Source: Tindallia californiensis (GTDB taxonomy: Bacteria; Bacillota; Clostridia; Peptostreptococcales; Tindalliaceae). From it: 64,000 nucleotides of DNA. A program made the translations under genes and the position numbers. The stretch is from positions 2,737 to 66,736 of the forward strand of contig NZ_FNPV01000009.1 in NCBI RefSeq assembly GCF_900107405.1, written 5' to 3'. This document shows positions 27,480-38,200 of this stretch, one piece after another. Within the stretch, counting starts at the first letter, position 1, and each line of letters begins with the position of its first letter. The notes beneath the pieces are model-generated. The model saw only the letters and a list, made by a program, of their open reading frames with translations, searched no databases and had not been told where the DNA came from.

Positions 27480-28650
27480 ACTTCACCATAAATGTCCCTT
27501 CCGGGGTAACTGGTAAATATTGTTTGTAAAAATCCTCAAGATTCTCTAGTGGGTCAATATCTTCAAACAATTCCGGATAAATAGATTTTGCGATAAATTG
27601 TAAATAGACAAAATCATACACACTTCTTAACCCTGCATGATCTACGGCATAAACATCCCCTTGCTCAATAGCTTTTATCCTTCCCCAGCCTGGTCGCTTC
27701 GTATAGGGCTCAATTCTTTCCATGGTTTCTTCCGGCTGCACATCAAACCCGACCTTGACTCTGTTCCCTGTATCATTTACCCAACGAGATCCTGCCAGAA
27801 AGATAACTTCCGGATTTTCTGTCAAAATATACTCCGGACTTAAAGCACCAAAACTTTCAATGCGATCCGCTGCAATATTATTGCCTCCTGCCATCATCAC
27901 AAGACTACCCCACATATAAGGTCCATAGCTGTTCCCATATTCTTGAGCACCAAGATTTCCCAACTCTACATACACCTTTTTCTTTTCGTCTTCTGTTAGT
28001 GATTCCACCCGCTCCATTACTTCTAAAACTGATTCTTGATAAAGTTTATTAATTTCGGCCGCCCTTTGTTCATTACCTGTCACTAATCCAATAATCTGAG
28101 TGCTTTCCAGATGACTTTCCAATTGCTGTGCATTATAATCCACCACTACTACGGTGATTCCGGATTCTTCAAGCTTATGAATATTCTCTCCCAAGGTCTC
28201 ATATTGAAAAGGAGCTAAAATGGCCACATCCGGCTTTAAGCTCAAGGTAGCTTCCATGCTGAAGGATCCTTTGTACACAGAACCCGTATCAATAATATTT
28301 TCTAAATGATCCACGGCTGATTCATAGGCCATATACTGAGCATTAAAGAAATCTTCCCATTCTCCTTTTGCAATGCATACCACGTTATCAAAGCTACCGT
28401 TAATGGCGTAATAGCTTTCGGCATAAAATCCTAAAAAGACTCTTTCAGCAACATCTTCCAACACCACTTCACGTCCAGCTAAATCTGTAAACTGAATATC
28501 ACGGCTCGTCTCTTCTTCCACTAGGGAAACCGTCTCTGCTTCCTGTGCTGTTTCTTCTGATATCGTTGCCTGCTCTGTACCGCATCCAAATAATAAAAAG
28601 CAAATCATTATCCCTATCATTAGGATTCCTTTCTTTTTATGTCTTCTCAC
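27469..28650 (-). CDS. Iron-siderophore-type substrate-binding lipoprotein
   Basis: A 393-residue lipoprotein: basic start, hydrophobic segment and lipobox LLFGC (Cys23), then a type III periplasmic binding fold (FTDLAGREVVLE, SMEATLSLKPDVAILAP, an ESYYAINGS segment). GTG start after AGGAGG. First gene of the importer operon, under a Fur-like box. Substrate iron-siderophore most likely; a corrinoid is possible because the organism uses corrinoid enzymes. Confidence 0.88.
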   Translation of the reverse strand: MRRHKKKGILMIGIMICFLLFGCGTEQATISEETAQEAETVSLVEEETSRDIQFTDLAGREVVLEDVAERVFLGFYAESYYAINGSFDNVVCIAKGEWEDFFNAQYMAYESAVDHLENIIDTGSVYKGSFSMEATLSLKPDVAILAPFQYETLGENIHKLEESGITVVVVDYNAQQLESHLESTQIIGLVTGNEQRAAEINKLYQESVLEVMERVESLTEDEKKKVYVELGNLGAQEYGNSYGPYMWGSLVMMAGGNNIAADRIESFGALSPEYILTENPEVIFLAGSRWVNDTGNRVKVGFDVQPEETMERIEPYTKRPGWGRIKAIEQGDVYAVDHAGLRSVYDFVYLQFIAKSIYPELFEDIDPLENLEDFYKQYLPVTPEGTFMVKYES

Positions 28651-28693
28651 TTTTAACGCCTCCTAAATAGTCATTATTTTTCTTTCGCTATTT

Positions 28694-28736
28694 AGCCTAA
28701 TCTAAAAAGAGAGAAAGGTCAATGATATTCATTATC
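28694..28736 (-). promoter_or_regulatory. Fur box and promoter of the iron importer operon
   Basis: The plus-strand sequence GTCAATGATATTCATTATC (28718-28736) matches 16 of 19 Fur-box positions. It overlaps a minus-strand -35 TTGACC (28717-28722); a weak -10 TAGGCT lies 17 bases on (28694-28699). Confidence 0.72.
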
Positions 28737-28770
28737 ACTTAATATTTCTTAAGGTTTTTCTTTTAGGCAC

Positions 28771-28799
28771 AAAAAAGACAGAAGCATCATGCCTCCGCC
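28771..28799 (-). terminator. Terminator of the Opu operon
   Basis: Minus strand GGCGGAGGCA-TGA-TGCTTCTGTC pairs fully when G-T wobbles are allowed and is followed by TTTTTT. Confidence 0.75.
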
Positions 28800-28827
28800 T
28801 TTATCGTTGTATTTACCTTTATATTTG

Positions 28828-29655
28828 TTAACCCGTTACACTCCTATAAACCTCTTCCAGGCTAATCTTTTCCTCCAGTACTTGCTGATAAAGAGCTTTC
28901 ATTTCCTTTTCATCCAGTAATGCCATAAAGCCCTTGATTCCCATAAAACGACGAACGAAATCATTTGCTGGTCGAAGGATTAAATCTTCCTTGGTTCCCG
29001 TCTGTTCGATAATTCCTTTGTTCATCAGCACAATCCGGCTGCCCAGTTTGACGGCTTCTTGGATGTCATGGGTTACAAAGATAATCGTGCATTTTAAATG
29101 CTGATGGATTTTCAGTAATTCATCCTGCAGTAGGCTTCGGGTTTGTTCATCCACAGCGCCGAAGGGTTCGTCCATCAGAATAATTTCCGGACTGGCCGCC
29201 AGGGCTCTGGCCACTCCTACCCGCTGACGCTGACCACCACTTAGTTCTCTTGGATAACGATTCAGAAATTCCCGGGGCAGACCCACCAGCTCCACCAACT
29301 CTTCTGCTCGCTGACGTTGTTTGGATTTTTGAATATCCTGTAGAGAAAGAACATAGGCCACGTTGTTCATCACCGTCATATGAGGGAATAGTCCAATTTG
29401 CTGAATAACGTATCCAATTTCCCGACGGAGAGTGACAATATCCCATTCACTCAGTAGTCGTCCTCTGATCCAAACATGGCCTGTGTCAAAAGAAACCATC
29501 CGGTTAATGATTTTCAGTAACGTGGTTTTGCCACAACCGGATTCTCCCAACAGGGTGAGAAATTCTCCTTTTTCTACTTTCAAATCCAGTCCCTTCAGCA
29601 CATCGCCTTCATCGCCGTAGGCTTTTGTGACTTTCTGAAATTCAATGACAGCCAT
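28828..29655 (-). CDS. Quaternary-amine ABC transporter ATPase (OpuCA/ProV type)
   Basis: A 275-residue ATPase: Walker A GESGCGKTT, signature LSGGQRQRVGVARAL, Walker B ILMDEPFGAVD and FVTHDIQEAVKLG. It is shorter than OpuCA proteins that carry two CBS domains, so no ionic-strength sensor is present; the C-terminal tail is only about 45 residues. Directly follows the binding-protein gene. Imports betaine, choline or similar solutes. Confidence 0.88.
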   Translation of the reverse strand: MAVIEFQKVTKAYGDEGDVLKGLDLKVEKGEFLTLLGESGCGKTTLLKIINRMVSFDTGHVWIRGRLLSEWDIVTLRREIGYVIQQIGLFPHMTVMNNVAYVLSLQDIQKSKQRQRAEELVELVGLPREFLNRYPRELSGGQRQRVGVARALAASPEIILMDEPFGAVDEQTRSLLQDELLKIHQHLKCTIIFVTHDIQEAVKLGSRIVLMNKGIIEQTGTKEDLILRPANDFVRRFMGIKGFMALLDEKEMKALYQQVLEEKISLEEVYRSVTG

Positions 29656-30636
29656 TTACAGCAGTCCCTTCTCCCGCAAGAAATCTTCAGCCACTTTGGC
29701 TGGATCTTCATTTTTTATTTCTACGGCATAGTTCATAGCAATCATTTCTTCGTTTGGAATTAGTCCTGTTAGCTTTTCCAGAACCTCTTCCAGTTCCGGA
29801 TAGCCATCCAAGGTTTCCTGGCGAATCAGCGTAGCGCCATCATAGAACACAAAGAAATTTTTATCATCCTCTAGCAATACTACATTGGCATCCTGTAACT
29901 GACCATCTGTAGAAAAAACGGTAATCGCATCAATATCATCACTTTGAATCGACTGGTAACGAAGGCCGATATCTATTTCTTTTATATCCCCGAAGGCGAA
30001 ACCATAGGTTTCTTCCAGTCCCGGATATCCATCCTCTCGTTCCAGAAAATCTGCGTTAGCGGCAAAAGTCAATTCAGAGCTGACTTCTCCCAGATCGGAA
30101 AGCGTCTGTAAATCATAGGCTTCTGCGGCTTCCGGCGTCACAGCAATGCTGTAGGTATTATTCAAGCCGTAACGACCAGACCAATGAATGCCATATTCTT
30201 CCCTATAAGAGGTCTTTACGGCTTCATAGAGCTCATCCGGATCCCGAAGCACTTCTTCTTTTAATACAAATAACCAGCCTGTACCCGTATATTCCGGATA
30301 TAAATCAATTTCACCATTTTCCATAGCCGGATGAATGTTGGAGGTCCCTCCGCCGATTCCCAGGGTTTGTTCCACTTCAATATCTGTTTCTGCTTCGATC
30401 AGCAGCGTCAGAATTTCTGCCAGAATATATTGTTCTGTCATCGGCTTGCTGGCCAATACCACTTTTTTCGGTTCTTCCTCTTCTTTGTCCGAAGACCCAC
30501 CGCAAGCTGTCAATAATCCTGCTGCCAGCGTGACCATAAGCACCATGATGATGATTTGATAGGATGCTTTTCCTTTACTTGAAGAATGAATACTCTCTAG
30601 GTTGCGCCTATTATTTTTTTTCTTGATTCGATTCAT
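29656..30636 (-). CDS. Quaternary-amine-binding lipoprotein (OpuCC/OsmF type)
   Basis: A 326-residue lipoprotein with an unusually long, basic leader (about 30 residues) before the hydrophobic segment and lipobox LLTAC. The mature part has the OpuAC fold (KPMTEQYILAEIL, IHPAMENGEIDLYPEYTGTG). ATG follows AAGGAGG, so the long leader is real. Likely binds glycine betaine, choline or carnitine. Such compounds could also be methyl donors for the corrinoid system in this window. Confidence 0.88.
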   Translation of the reverse strand: MNRIKKKNNRRNLESIHSSSKGKASYQIIIMVLMVTLAAGLLTACGGSSDKEEEEPKKVVLASKPMTEQYILAEILTLLIEAETDIEVEQTLGIGGGTSNIHPAMENGEIDLYPEYTGTGWLFVLKEEVLRDPDELYEAVKTSYREEYGIHWSGRYGLNNTYSIAVTPEAAEAYDLQTLSDLGEVSSELTFAANADFLEREDGYPGLEETYGFAFGDIKEIDIGLRYQSIQSDDIDAITVFSTDGQLQDANVVLLEDDKNFFVFYDGATLIRQETLDGYPELEEVLEKLTGLIPNEEMIAMNYAVEIKNEDPAKVAEDFLREKGLL

Positions 30637-30637
30637 T

Positions 30638-31288
30638 TTATTTTCCTCCTTCTCCTAAAAATCGATGTCGTATCAGTTTTTCAAAAGCTTCCAACAAATA
30701 ATCAGCCATAATCGCCAACGCAGCAATTAACAAACTTCCAGCAATGGTCATTTCCGGAAAATTGGTGGAAATACCGCGCCAAATGGCTCGTCCCATGCCT
30801 CCGGCACCAATAAAGGATGCAATTCCTCCCAAAGCGATGGTCATCACCACCATGGTGCGAAACCCGCTGAAAATCACTGGAAAGGCCAGGGGCAACTGAA
30901 TCCGATAGAGCAATTGCCAGGGAGTACTGCCCATACCAACGGCTGCTTCCACTACCTCTCTATCCACTTCTTTTAGACCGGTATAGGTGCTGCGGATCAT
31001 CGGAAGCAGTCCATACAATACAATGGCGGTTAAGGCACTTTTCAGTCCTATTCCCGTTAAGGATACCAATACGCCAAAGAGGGCGATCGAGGGAATGGTA
31101 TATAAAAAACTGGTGACTCTGAGAACTCCGCCTGCCAGCCAACGATTCCGGGTCATCAGGATTCCAACCGTCAGCCCGATGATCGTAATGAAAGCAACGG
31201 CAATCATCGTTATATATAGATGCTGAATGAACAGCTCCACAAAAAAAGAAGACCGTTCCCGATACAAGGCAAAAATGCGAAAAATCAT
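30638..31288 (-). CDS. Quaternary-amine ABC permease (OpuCB/ProW type)
   Basis: A 216-residue permease with about five membrane helices and the binding-protein-dependent EAA loop (VEAAVGMGSTPWQLLYRIQLPLA). First gene of the three-gene operon; one base separates its stop from the binding-protein start. With a single permease it should homodimerise. Confidence 0.9.
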   Translation of the reverse strand: MIFRIFALYRERSSFFVELFIQHLYITMIAVAFITIIGLTVGILMTRNRWLAGGVLRVTSFLYTIPSIALFGVLVSLTGIGLKSALTAIVLYGLLPMIRSTYTGLKEVDREVVEAAVGMGSTPWQLLYRIQLPLAFPVIFSGFRTMVVMTIALGGIASFIGAGGMGRAIWRGISTNFPEMTIAGSLLIAALAIMADYLLEAFEKLIRHRFLGEGGK

Positions 31289-31382
31289 CCTTCTCCCCCT
31301 TCTCTGTTAAGCTTTTTAGATAATACCCGATTCCTTGGGTTTCACACAGGCTAATTCTCTTTCACCATAAAAAACACAGAAG

Positions 31383-31416
31383 AAAAAACCTATCGATTCA
31401 TATCGATAGGTTTTTT
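31383..31416. terminator. Strong bidirectional terminator
   Basis: AAAAAACCTATCGAT (31383-31397) pairs exactly with 31402-31416 around a TCAT loop, giving T6 on either strand. Serves the symporter gene on the minus strand. Confidence 0.88.
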
Positions 31417-31459
31417 GATCTCATTTACCACCATAAAACAAAAGAAGTTTTATCTTTTC

Positions 31460-32623
31460 TTAAGCGGTTTCTTTCTTGTAAAAAGAGTCTACAATAATAG
31501 CAATGGCACCGTCTCCTGTAACGTTGCAAGCGGTTCCAAAACTATCCTGCGCCATGTAAAGGCCGATCATAAGACCGATTTGTGCTTCTGTAAATCCAAG
31601 GATAGAAGAAAGCAGTCCCAGAGCCGCCATAACCGCACCACCAGGAACACCCGGTGCCGCAACCATGGTAACGCCTAACAATAAAATAAAGGGTAAATAT
31701 TCGGAAAAATTAGGGCTTAATCCATTCATTGCCAACACCGCAACGGAACACGCCACTAAAGTCATTGTACTTCCAGCCAGATGAATGGTAGCTGATAGAG
31801 GAATCACAAAATCCGCCACTCGCTCAGAAATAGAATTAGTTTTAGCGCTTCTTAAGGTTACCGGAATCGTTGCTGCACTAGACATGGTTCCTAGCGCCGT
31901 GGCATAGGCTGGTAACATATTTTTCAGAGATGTAAATGGATTTTTTCCACTGCGCATTCCTGCCACTAAATAAATCGCGATCAAATAAGCAATATGCATC
32001 GCAAGAATTAACACAAAGACCTGTGCAAATACACCTAGAGTCGCAAAAGCGTCTCCTTCAGCTGCCATGTTGGCAAAAATACCTGCGATATAAACAGGAA
32101 GTAATGGAATAATCACATTTTTAATAAACAAAACAATGATGGAACGGAATTCTTCCATAAAATTAAACAATGTTGTTTTCGCTTCTTGATGACGAAGGAA
32201 GTTGATTCCCAGGCCAAAAATAAAAGCGGTGATCAATGCGGTCATAACACCCATAATCGGAGGAATATCCAACTCAAGAATCGGTTGAATTCCTGTAGAT
32301 TCTGTTGCAACCACACCTTCTGTCACAATGGCTGGAATGATTAGGCTAGAGATAATAAATGCCGCAATACCAGCTGCCACTGTGGATGCATAAGCAATGG
32401 CTGCCGTAGCACCTAACAATTTCCCTGCCTTTTCGCCTAACTCAGCAATTCCCGGAATAATAAATCCGATAATGATGAGCGGTACAATGTAACCAAGTAG
32501 TTGTCCGAAAATTTGTGTGAAGGTGTAAAGCACACGTCCTACATGGTCCGGCATGGTGAGGCCAATAATAACCCCGACAATAATACCGATGATGAGTTTG
32601 GGAATGAGTCCCATGTTCTTCAT
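31460..32623 (-). CDS. Dicarboxylate/amino acid:cation symporter (DAACS family)
   Basis: A 387-residue transporter with eight or so membrane helices and the two re-entrant loops of the family: the serine-rich GTMSSAATIPVTLR and, near the C-terminus, a PGGAVMAAL-type region. Couples uptake of glutamate, aspartate, serine, threonine or C4-dicarboxylates to Na+ or H+. Being downstream of kbl and tdh, serine/threonine uptake is a reasonable guess. Confidence 0.85.
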   Translation of the reverse strand: MKNMGLIPKLIIGIIVGVIIGLTMPDHVGRVLYTFTQIFGQLLGYIVPLIIIGFIIPGIAELGEKAGKLLGATAAIAYASTVAAGIAAFIISSLIIPAIVTEGVVATESTGIQPILELDIPPIMGVMTALITAFIFGLGINFLRHQEAKTTLFNFMEEFRSIIVLFIKNVIIPLLPVYIAGIFANMAAEGDAFATLGVFAQVFVLILAMHIAYLIAIYLVAGMRSGKNPFTSLKNMLPAYATALGTMSSAATIPVTLRSAKTNSISERVADFVIPLSATIHLAGSTMTLVACSVAVLAMNGLSPNFSEYLPFILLLGVTMVAAPGVPGGAVMAALGLLSSILGFTEAQIGLMIGLYMAQDSFGTACNVTGDGAIAIIVDSFYKKETA

Positions 32624-32663
32624 AATTCCTTGCCCCTTTCAAAAATAATTTTATTTTGCTTAA

Positions 32664-32685
32664 ACCACCAGCTTTCACTGGTGGT
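32664..32685 (-). terminator. Hairpin between kbl and the symporter gene
   Basis: ACCACCAG pairs with CTGGTGGT (8 bp, 6-base loop). Only a short T run follows, so it may be a partial terminator or mRNA processing site within a tdh-kbl-symporter transcript. Confidence 0.5.
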
Positions 32686-32703
32686 ATTAGCCAGAAAACA
32701 GTA

Positions 32704-33897
32704 TTATGCCTTTAAGAACTTGTCATAGGATTGTTGAAAAGCTTCCAAAGCCTGATCCAACTCTTCACGACTATGAGCTGCTGAAATCTGAGTTCGGATA
32801 CGGGCTTTTCCTTTTGGTACTACCGGGAAGAAGAAGCCTATCACGTATAAACCACGGGTTAATAAATCATCCGCCATTTTTTGTGCCAATACAGCGTCTC
32901 CCAACATGACGGGAACAATCGGATGATCTCCCGGAATGGTAGTGTAGCCAATTTCAGACAGACGCTCCCGGAAATAACGGGTATTTTCATGGACCCGATC
33001 CCGATATTCCGTAGACTCAGAAAGTAGCTTTAATACTTCTAAAGAAGCCGCCGCAATGGCCGGCGCTAAGGTGTTAGAGAAAAGATAAGGACGGCTACGC
33101 TGGCGTAGCAAATCAATGATCTCTTTACGACCACTGGTATAACCGCCACTGGCGCCTCCCAGTGCTTTGCCAAGGGTTCCTGTGATGATATCCACTCGCT
33201 CCATCACGTCACAATGCTCATGGGTTCCACGACCTTTTTTTCCCATAAATCCAACAGCATGGCTGTCATCTACCATTACCATGGCTCCGTATTGATCCGC
33301 TAAATCACAGATACCTTTTAGGTCCGCCACAATGCCGTCCATGGAAAAAACGCCATCCGTAGCAATCAGTGTGATCCCATCTTTTTGCCGTTCTTTCAGT
33401 TTAGCTTCCAGATCTTCTAAATTGTTGTTTTTGTAGATTAATTTTTTTGCTTTACAAAGCCGCATTCCGTCAATAATGCTGGCATGATTCAGTTCATCAC
33501 TGATAATCGTATCTTTTTCTCCCAGAATGGTTTCAAAGAGTCCACCATTAGCATCGAAGCAAGAGGAATACAGAATCGTATCCTCTGTTCCCAGAAAAGA
33601 AGTCAGGCTGGCTTCCAACTCTTTATGAACCGCCTGAGTTCCACAAATAAACCTTACAGAGGAAAGGCCATATCCCCATTGCTCATAACTGCTTTTAGCC
33701 GCCTCCATAACACGTGGATGGCTGGAAAGTCCCAGGTAGTTATTGGCACATAAATTAATCACATTTTCTTCCTGGGTGGTGTTGATTCGAGAGTCTTGAG
33801 GGCCAGATATAATCCGCTCTTCTTTCCAGAGTCCCTGCTCTTTTATCTCAGCAAGTATATTATTGTAATGCTTTTTTTGATCGGTTGTATACATCAT
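32704..33897 (-). CDS. kbl: Glycine C-acetyltransferase (2-amino-3-ketobutyrate CoA ligase)
   Basis: A 397-residue PLP enzyme of the alpha-oxoamine synthase family. Motifs: [10 protein letters not shown], a glycine-rich [22 protein letters not shown] and the PLP lysine in [14 protein letters not shown]. It cleaves 2-amino-3-ketobutyrate with CoA to glycine and acetyl-CoA, the second step of threonine breakdown. Lies downstream of threonine dehydrogenase, as in many bacteria. ATG follows AAGGAAG. Confidence 0.93.
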   Translation of the reverse strand: MMYTTDQKKHYNNILAEIKEQGLWKEERIISGPQDSRINTTQEENVINLCANNYLGLSSHPRVMEAAKSSYEQWGYGLSSVRFICGTQAVHKELEASLTSFLGTEDTILYSSCFDANGGLFETILGEKDTIISDELNHASIIDGMRLCKAKKLIYKNNNLEDLEAKLKERQKDGITLIATDGVFSMDGIVADLKGICDLADQYGAMVMVDDSHAVGFMGKKGRGTHEHCDVMERVDIITGTLGKALGGASGGYTSGRKEIIDLLRQRSRPYLFSNTLAPAIAAASLEVLKLLSESTEYRDRVHENTRYFRERLSEIGYTTIPGDHPIVPVMLGDAVLAQKMADDLLTRGLYVIGFFFPVVPKGKARIRTQISAAHSREELDQALEAFQQSYDKFLKA

Positions 33898-33995
33898 ACG
33901 CTTCCTTTCTATTTCAAATTCTATTTTGGTTCACTTTTCATTCAATGGTTTTATGATTAGATCCTTTCATCACATTCGAATCTACTTTTATAAGC

Positions 33996-35024
33996 CTAGT
34001 CTTCCCAGTTTAACACAATCTTACCGGAGTTTCCAGATGCCATTAACTCGAAGGCTTTTTCAAATTCAGTGTAATGAAAATGATGGGTAATGACTGGTGA
34101 AATATCTAGGCCTGATTGAATCATGGCCGTCATTTTATACCAGGTTTCATACATTTCTCTTCCATAAATTCCTTTTAGGGTAAGGCCGTTAAAGACAATG
34201 GTATTCCAGTCAATTTTTGTATCCGGTTGCTGGATTCCCAGTACGGCAATTTTGCCACCATGACACATGGTCTGAATCATACTGTGGAAGGCGGAAGCAT
34301 TTCCGGACATTTCCAGTCCCACATCAAATCCTTCCTTCATGCCAAGGTCTTTCATCACGTCTTCCACTTTCGTATTTTGAACATTAACGGCTCGGGTAAC
34401 GCCCATTTTCCGGGCCAAATCCAGTCGATATTCATTCACATCTGTAATGACTACATGACGGGCACCTGCATGTCGGACAACCGCTGCCGCCATAATGCCG
34501 ATAGGCCCAGCGCCTGTAATCAAAACATCTTCCCCTAATACATCAAAGCTAAGGGCCGTATGCACCGCATTGCCTAATGGATCAAAGCAACTAAGCACAT
34601 CCAAAGGAATGGACGGATCGCAGTGCCACACATTAGTAACAGGAATGGAAAGGTATTCCGCAAAGGCACCGGAACGATTCACGCCTACTCCACTGGTGTT
34701 CATGCAAAGATGACGCCGACCCGCCAGACAGTTACGACAACGCCCACATACTAAATGGCCTTCTCCGGAGACAATTTCTCCTATCTGAACATCATGAACA
34801 TTTTCTCCCATAGCCACCACTTCGCCTACAAATTCATGACCAATGGTCATCGGTACAGGGATTGTTTTCTGAGACCAGTCATCCCACTGATAAATGTGGA
34901 CGTCTGTACCACATACAGAGGTTTGTTTGATTTTAATTAATACGTCATTTTTCCCAACTTCTGGTTCCGGAACATCTTCCAACCAGATTCCAGGGCTACG
35001 ATGTTTTTTTACAAGGGCTTTCAT
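33996..35024 (-). CDS. tdh: L-threonine 3-dehydrogenase
   Basis: A zinc-dependent medium-chain dehydrogenase of about 342 residues. Catalytic zinc site [11 protein letters not shown] and GHEFVGEV; structural zinc cysteines in [15 protein letters not shown]; nucleotide site [12 protein letters not shown]. Oxidises L-threonine to 2-amino-3-ketobutyrate with NAD+. ATG 35024 is 10 bases from AAGGAG; the TTG at 35030 is too close. Paired with kbl. Confidence 0.94.
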   Translation of the reverse strand: MKALVKKHRSPGIWLEDVPEPEVGKNDVLIKIKQTSVCGTDVHIYQWDDWSQKTIPVPMTIGHEFVGEVVAMGENVHDVQIGEIVSGEGHLVCGRCRNCLAGRRHLCMNTSGVGVNRSGAFAEYLSIPVTNVWHCDPSIPLDVLSCFDPLGNAVHTALSFDVLGEDVLITGAGPIGIMAAAVVRHAGARHVVITDVNEYRLDLARKMGVTRAVNVQNTKVEDVMKDLGMKEGFDVGLEMSGNASAFHSMIQTMCHGGKIAVLGIQQPDTKIDWNTIVFNGLTLKGIYGREMYETWYKMTAMIQSGLDISPVITHHFHYTEFEKAFELMASGNSGKIVLNWED

Positions 35025-35237
35025 TGGCAAATCACTCCTTTTTTTCTACTACCGGCATATTAAAATAAACGACGAATGATGCAACCGTTTTCAGTATGTC
35101 TTTCATTTAATTCTAACAAATTGCTGTCCTTCCGTCAAAACATATTATTTTTACCGTCATCATCAAAAAAACGTCTTTTCTTTGATTCTTAGGGAATCAA
35201 GCAAATTAAAAGAAATGTTCGTCATTTCATATAATTC

Positions 35238-35262
35238 AAACGTCCTTGTGGTATGGACGTTT
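35238..35262. terminator. Hairpin after sbcC
   Basis: AAACGTCC (35238-35245) pairs with GGACGTTT (35255-35262) around a 9-base loop; weak T run. Lies just beyond the sbcC stop. Confidence 0.55.
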
Positions 35263-35293
35263 TCGCAGAGATGACCGTATCCTTTTCCAGCTC

Positions 35294-38200
35294 TCAGGCA
35301 TTTACTTTTATTCTGGTAGTACTGCTGCCATCCGAATCCTTGATTACTTCCAATATTGCCGGTAACTGTTCCTTCATTTCACTGACATGAGAAATAACGC
35401 CGATCACCCGACCGGTTTCCTGAATCTGGTTAAGCATTTGAATGGCTTTTGGTAAGGATTCCTGTGTATCAAGAGAGCCGAAACCTTCGTCAATAAACAT
35501 GGTCTTCATTTCGGTACCGCCACTTTCGCTTTGGATCACATCAAAAAGACCTAAGGCCAGACAAAGAGAAGCATTAAACTTTTCGCCGCCGGAAAATGTC
35601 CGGACACTTCGTTGCTGTTCATTAAAAACATCGATGACATCAATGCCCAGCCCACTGCGTCCACCATGTTTTTCCCGTTCCTGATCCGCTACCAGCCGGT
35701 ACCTTCCCATGGTTAGCTGATCCAATCGAAGGTTGGCCGCTTTTAATACCCGATGAAAATAATGTTGTAGTACATAGGTTTCCAACGCCAATTTTTGGTC
35801 GTTCCCTGTCCCATTGGCACATTGATACAGGTTAGCGATTCGATTTCGTTCTTCTTCTCTTTCTTGCATTTTTTCCCATTCTTTTTCAATATAACCTTTT
35901 AAGCTGCCGGTTTCTCTCAGAAGTGATTCTTTTCTTCCTAACTCCTTTTGGTGTTTCTTTTGTTCCTGCCTCAACTGCTGACAATGATGAAGCACGGCTT
36001 CCAAGTCCTCTTTTTCCACTTTCTTCAAAAGGATCTCTAAGCTTTTCACCTTTTCTTCCGTCAGGCTTCGTTGTTCTTTATACTGTTGCAGAACTTCTCG
36101 AAGTTTCTTCATTTTCTCTTCTGGCATATGAGCGGCCACATAAGCCTCCATGGATTCAAAATCTTCCTGAGCTAATTTTTCTTTCCATTGCTCCGCTACG
36201 GTTTCCATAGCCTTCTTTGCTTCCTTTTGGTTCTTATCCGCATATTCTAGGGTCACGGTCGCGGCTGCTTGTTTTTCTCTCCAATCGTTATATTGGCTTT
36301 CGGCCTTTTCGTAAGCTTTTTTTGCTTCTTCTATCTTTGCTTCCAGGGTTTGCTTTTGCTTCTCCAATTCTTTCAGCTCTAAAAGATGCTCCGGCAAAGC
36401 TTCTTCGATGCTTTGCACCTGCCCTTGTAAGGTTGCGATTTCCGATACCAGCTCTTGTTGCTTCGCTCCCATTTCTTTGTGTTTTTCCGTCAGTTCTATC
36501 AATGCTTTTTCGCCTTTTCGGAGGGCTTCTTTTCTCTGCTCATAGTTCCGTCTCTGGGCTTCCATCGCTTTCAGTTCCTCATCAACCCTTTGCTTTTCTT
36601 CTTGTTTGCTTTTTTCGATGGCTTCCAGCCCGTCCTTCTTGCCTAACAGGTCTTCTCTCTTTTGTATTCCTTCTTCCAGAGCCGCATTAACCGTCTCCCA
36701 TTTTGTGACTACCTGAATGTAAGCATCGTTGGCCTTTTTTTCCTTCTCTTTCGCTTCTTCCATGGTTTTTCGGTTGACTTCTTCTCCAATGCCAGTTGCC
36801 TTCTCTGGATGCTCCAAACTGCCACAAACCGGACAAGGTTCCCCTTCCTGCAAGTTCATCGCTAACCATCTGGCTTGGTTGTCAAGCCACTTTTGCTCTG
36901 CTTTCCGGGCTTCTTCCCTGTTACTTTTAAGTTTTGCCTCTGCTTTTTCCATCTGTTTGCTTAAAAGCTTTTCCTCTTCCTTCCTTCGGATTAGCTCTTG
37001 AAGTTCCTGGCAGTCTTGCTGAAGCTTCGCTTGCTCTTTAATAAGTCTGGCTTCTTTTTCTAAGGCTTCGGAGTCCCGTTCCTGTTCTTTCCTAAGTTCC
37101 TTTAGCCTTTTTTCCCCTAATGCCTGCCGTTGTGAAAGGTCCTCCATCTTTTTTCCATAGCCTTCGGCTTCTTTTTGCCCTAGGTGGAGCCTATCTCTCT
37201 TTCGGGATAGTTCTTTCACTTTTGGCAGTGCTTCCAGGATACGGTCATAGGCTTTTTCTGTTTCTTTCCGATAAGGTTTTTTCTTTTCCTCTTCTTCCCA
37301 TTGTTTCTCTGCCTGTATCCGCTTTTCTTCCACCCTGATGGCTTCTTCTTTTGCGCCCTTCAGCACCTTTGTTTTTTGGACGCAGATTTCTTCTGTTTCT
37401 TTCTTTCGCTGATAAAAATGCTGGATTTTTTGGGCTTTTTCCGCTTCTTCCAGAGAATGCTGCCAGCTTTTCATTTTTTCCTGTTGTTCTTCAAGGCTCT
37501 TCATCTTTTGACGTTCCGCTTCCAGTTCTTCTAATTTTTGATTGTTTTCCTTAGCTTTGTAATAGTGTTCGTCTGCCTTTTGAATCAGTTCGTCCTGTTT
37601 TTCCAATTGAATTTCCAAGCCTGTTTTTCTTTCTTCTAACCGTTCCATATCTTTTGCTAAGGCCTTCATCAACTGGTAGATATTTCGTTCCTTTTCCTTT
37701 AGCAGTAGATTGCTTTCCAAGGCTTCCTCTTCCTTTAACAATTCTTCCAGGCTATCTTCCCGACTACGAAGGTTTTGACGAAGCTGAAAATATTCTTGGT
37801 CCACTTCTTTTCTTCGCTGATCCAATTTTTCTGTAAACCGCTGATACAGGTTGGTGTGAAATATTTGGCGTAAAATGCGTTTTTTATCCTCGGCCTTTGC
37901 TAATAGTAGTTTTTCAAATTCTCCCTGAGGCAGCATAACAATTTGTCGAAATTGATCCACGTCTAAACCGGTCAGGGCCATGATTTTTTCGTTCATTTCA
38001 TTCACTTTTCCGGATTCCAGCATGGATTCCCAGCCATAATCCTCTTTTTCTTTGAAAAAAACCCATCGATGAAGTTCAATCCCACCACCTGTTTTGCTTT
38101 TATTGTTCTTTTTAATATGAGCCATCTGCCGGCGGGCTCGGTAACGAGAACCGCGAACTGTAAATTCCAGACTTGCTTCTGTATAGTCCTGATCTTCTGC

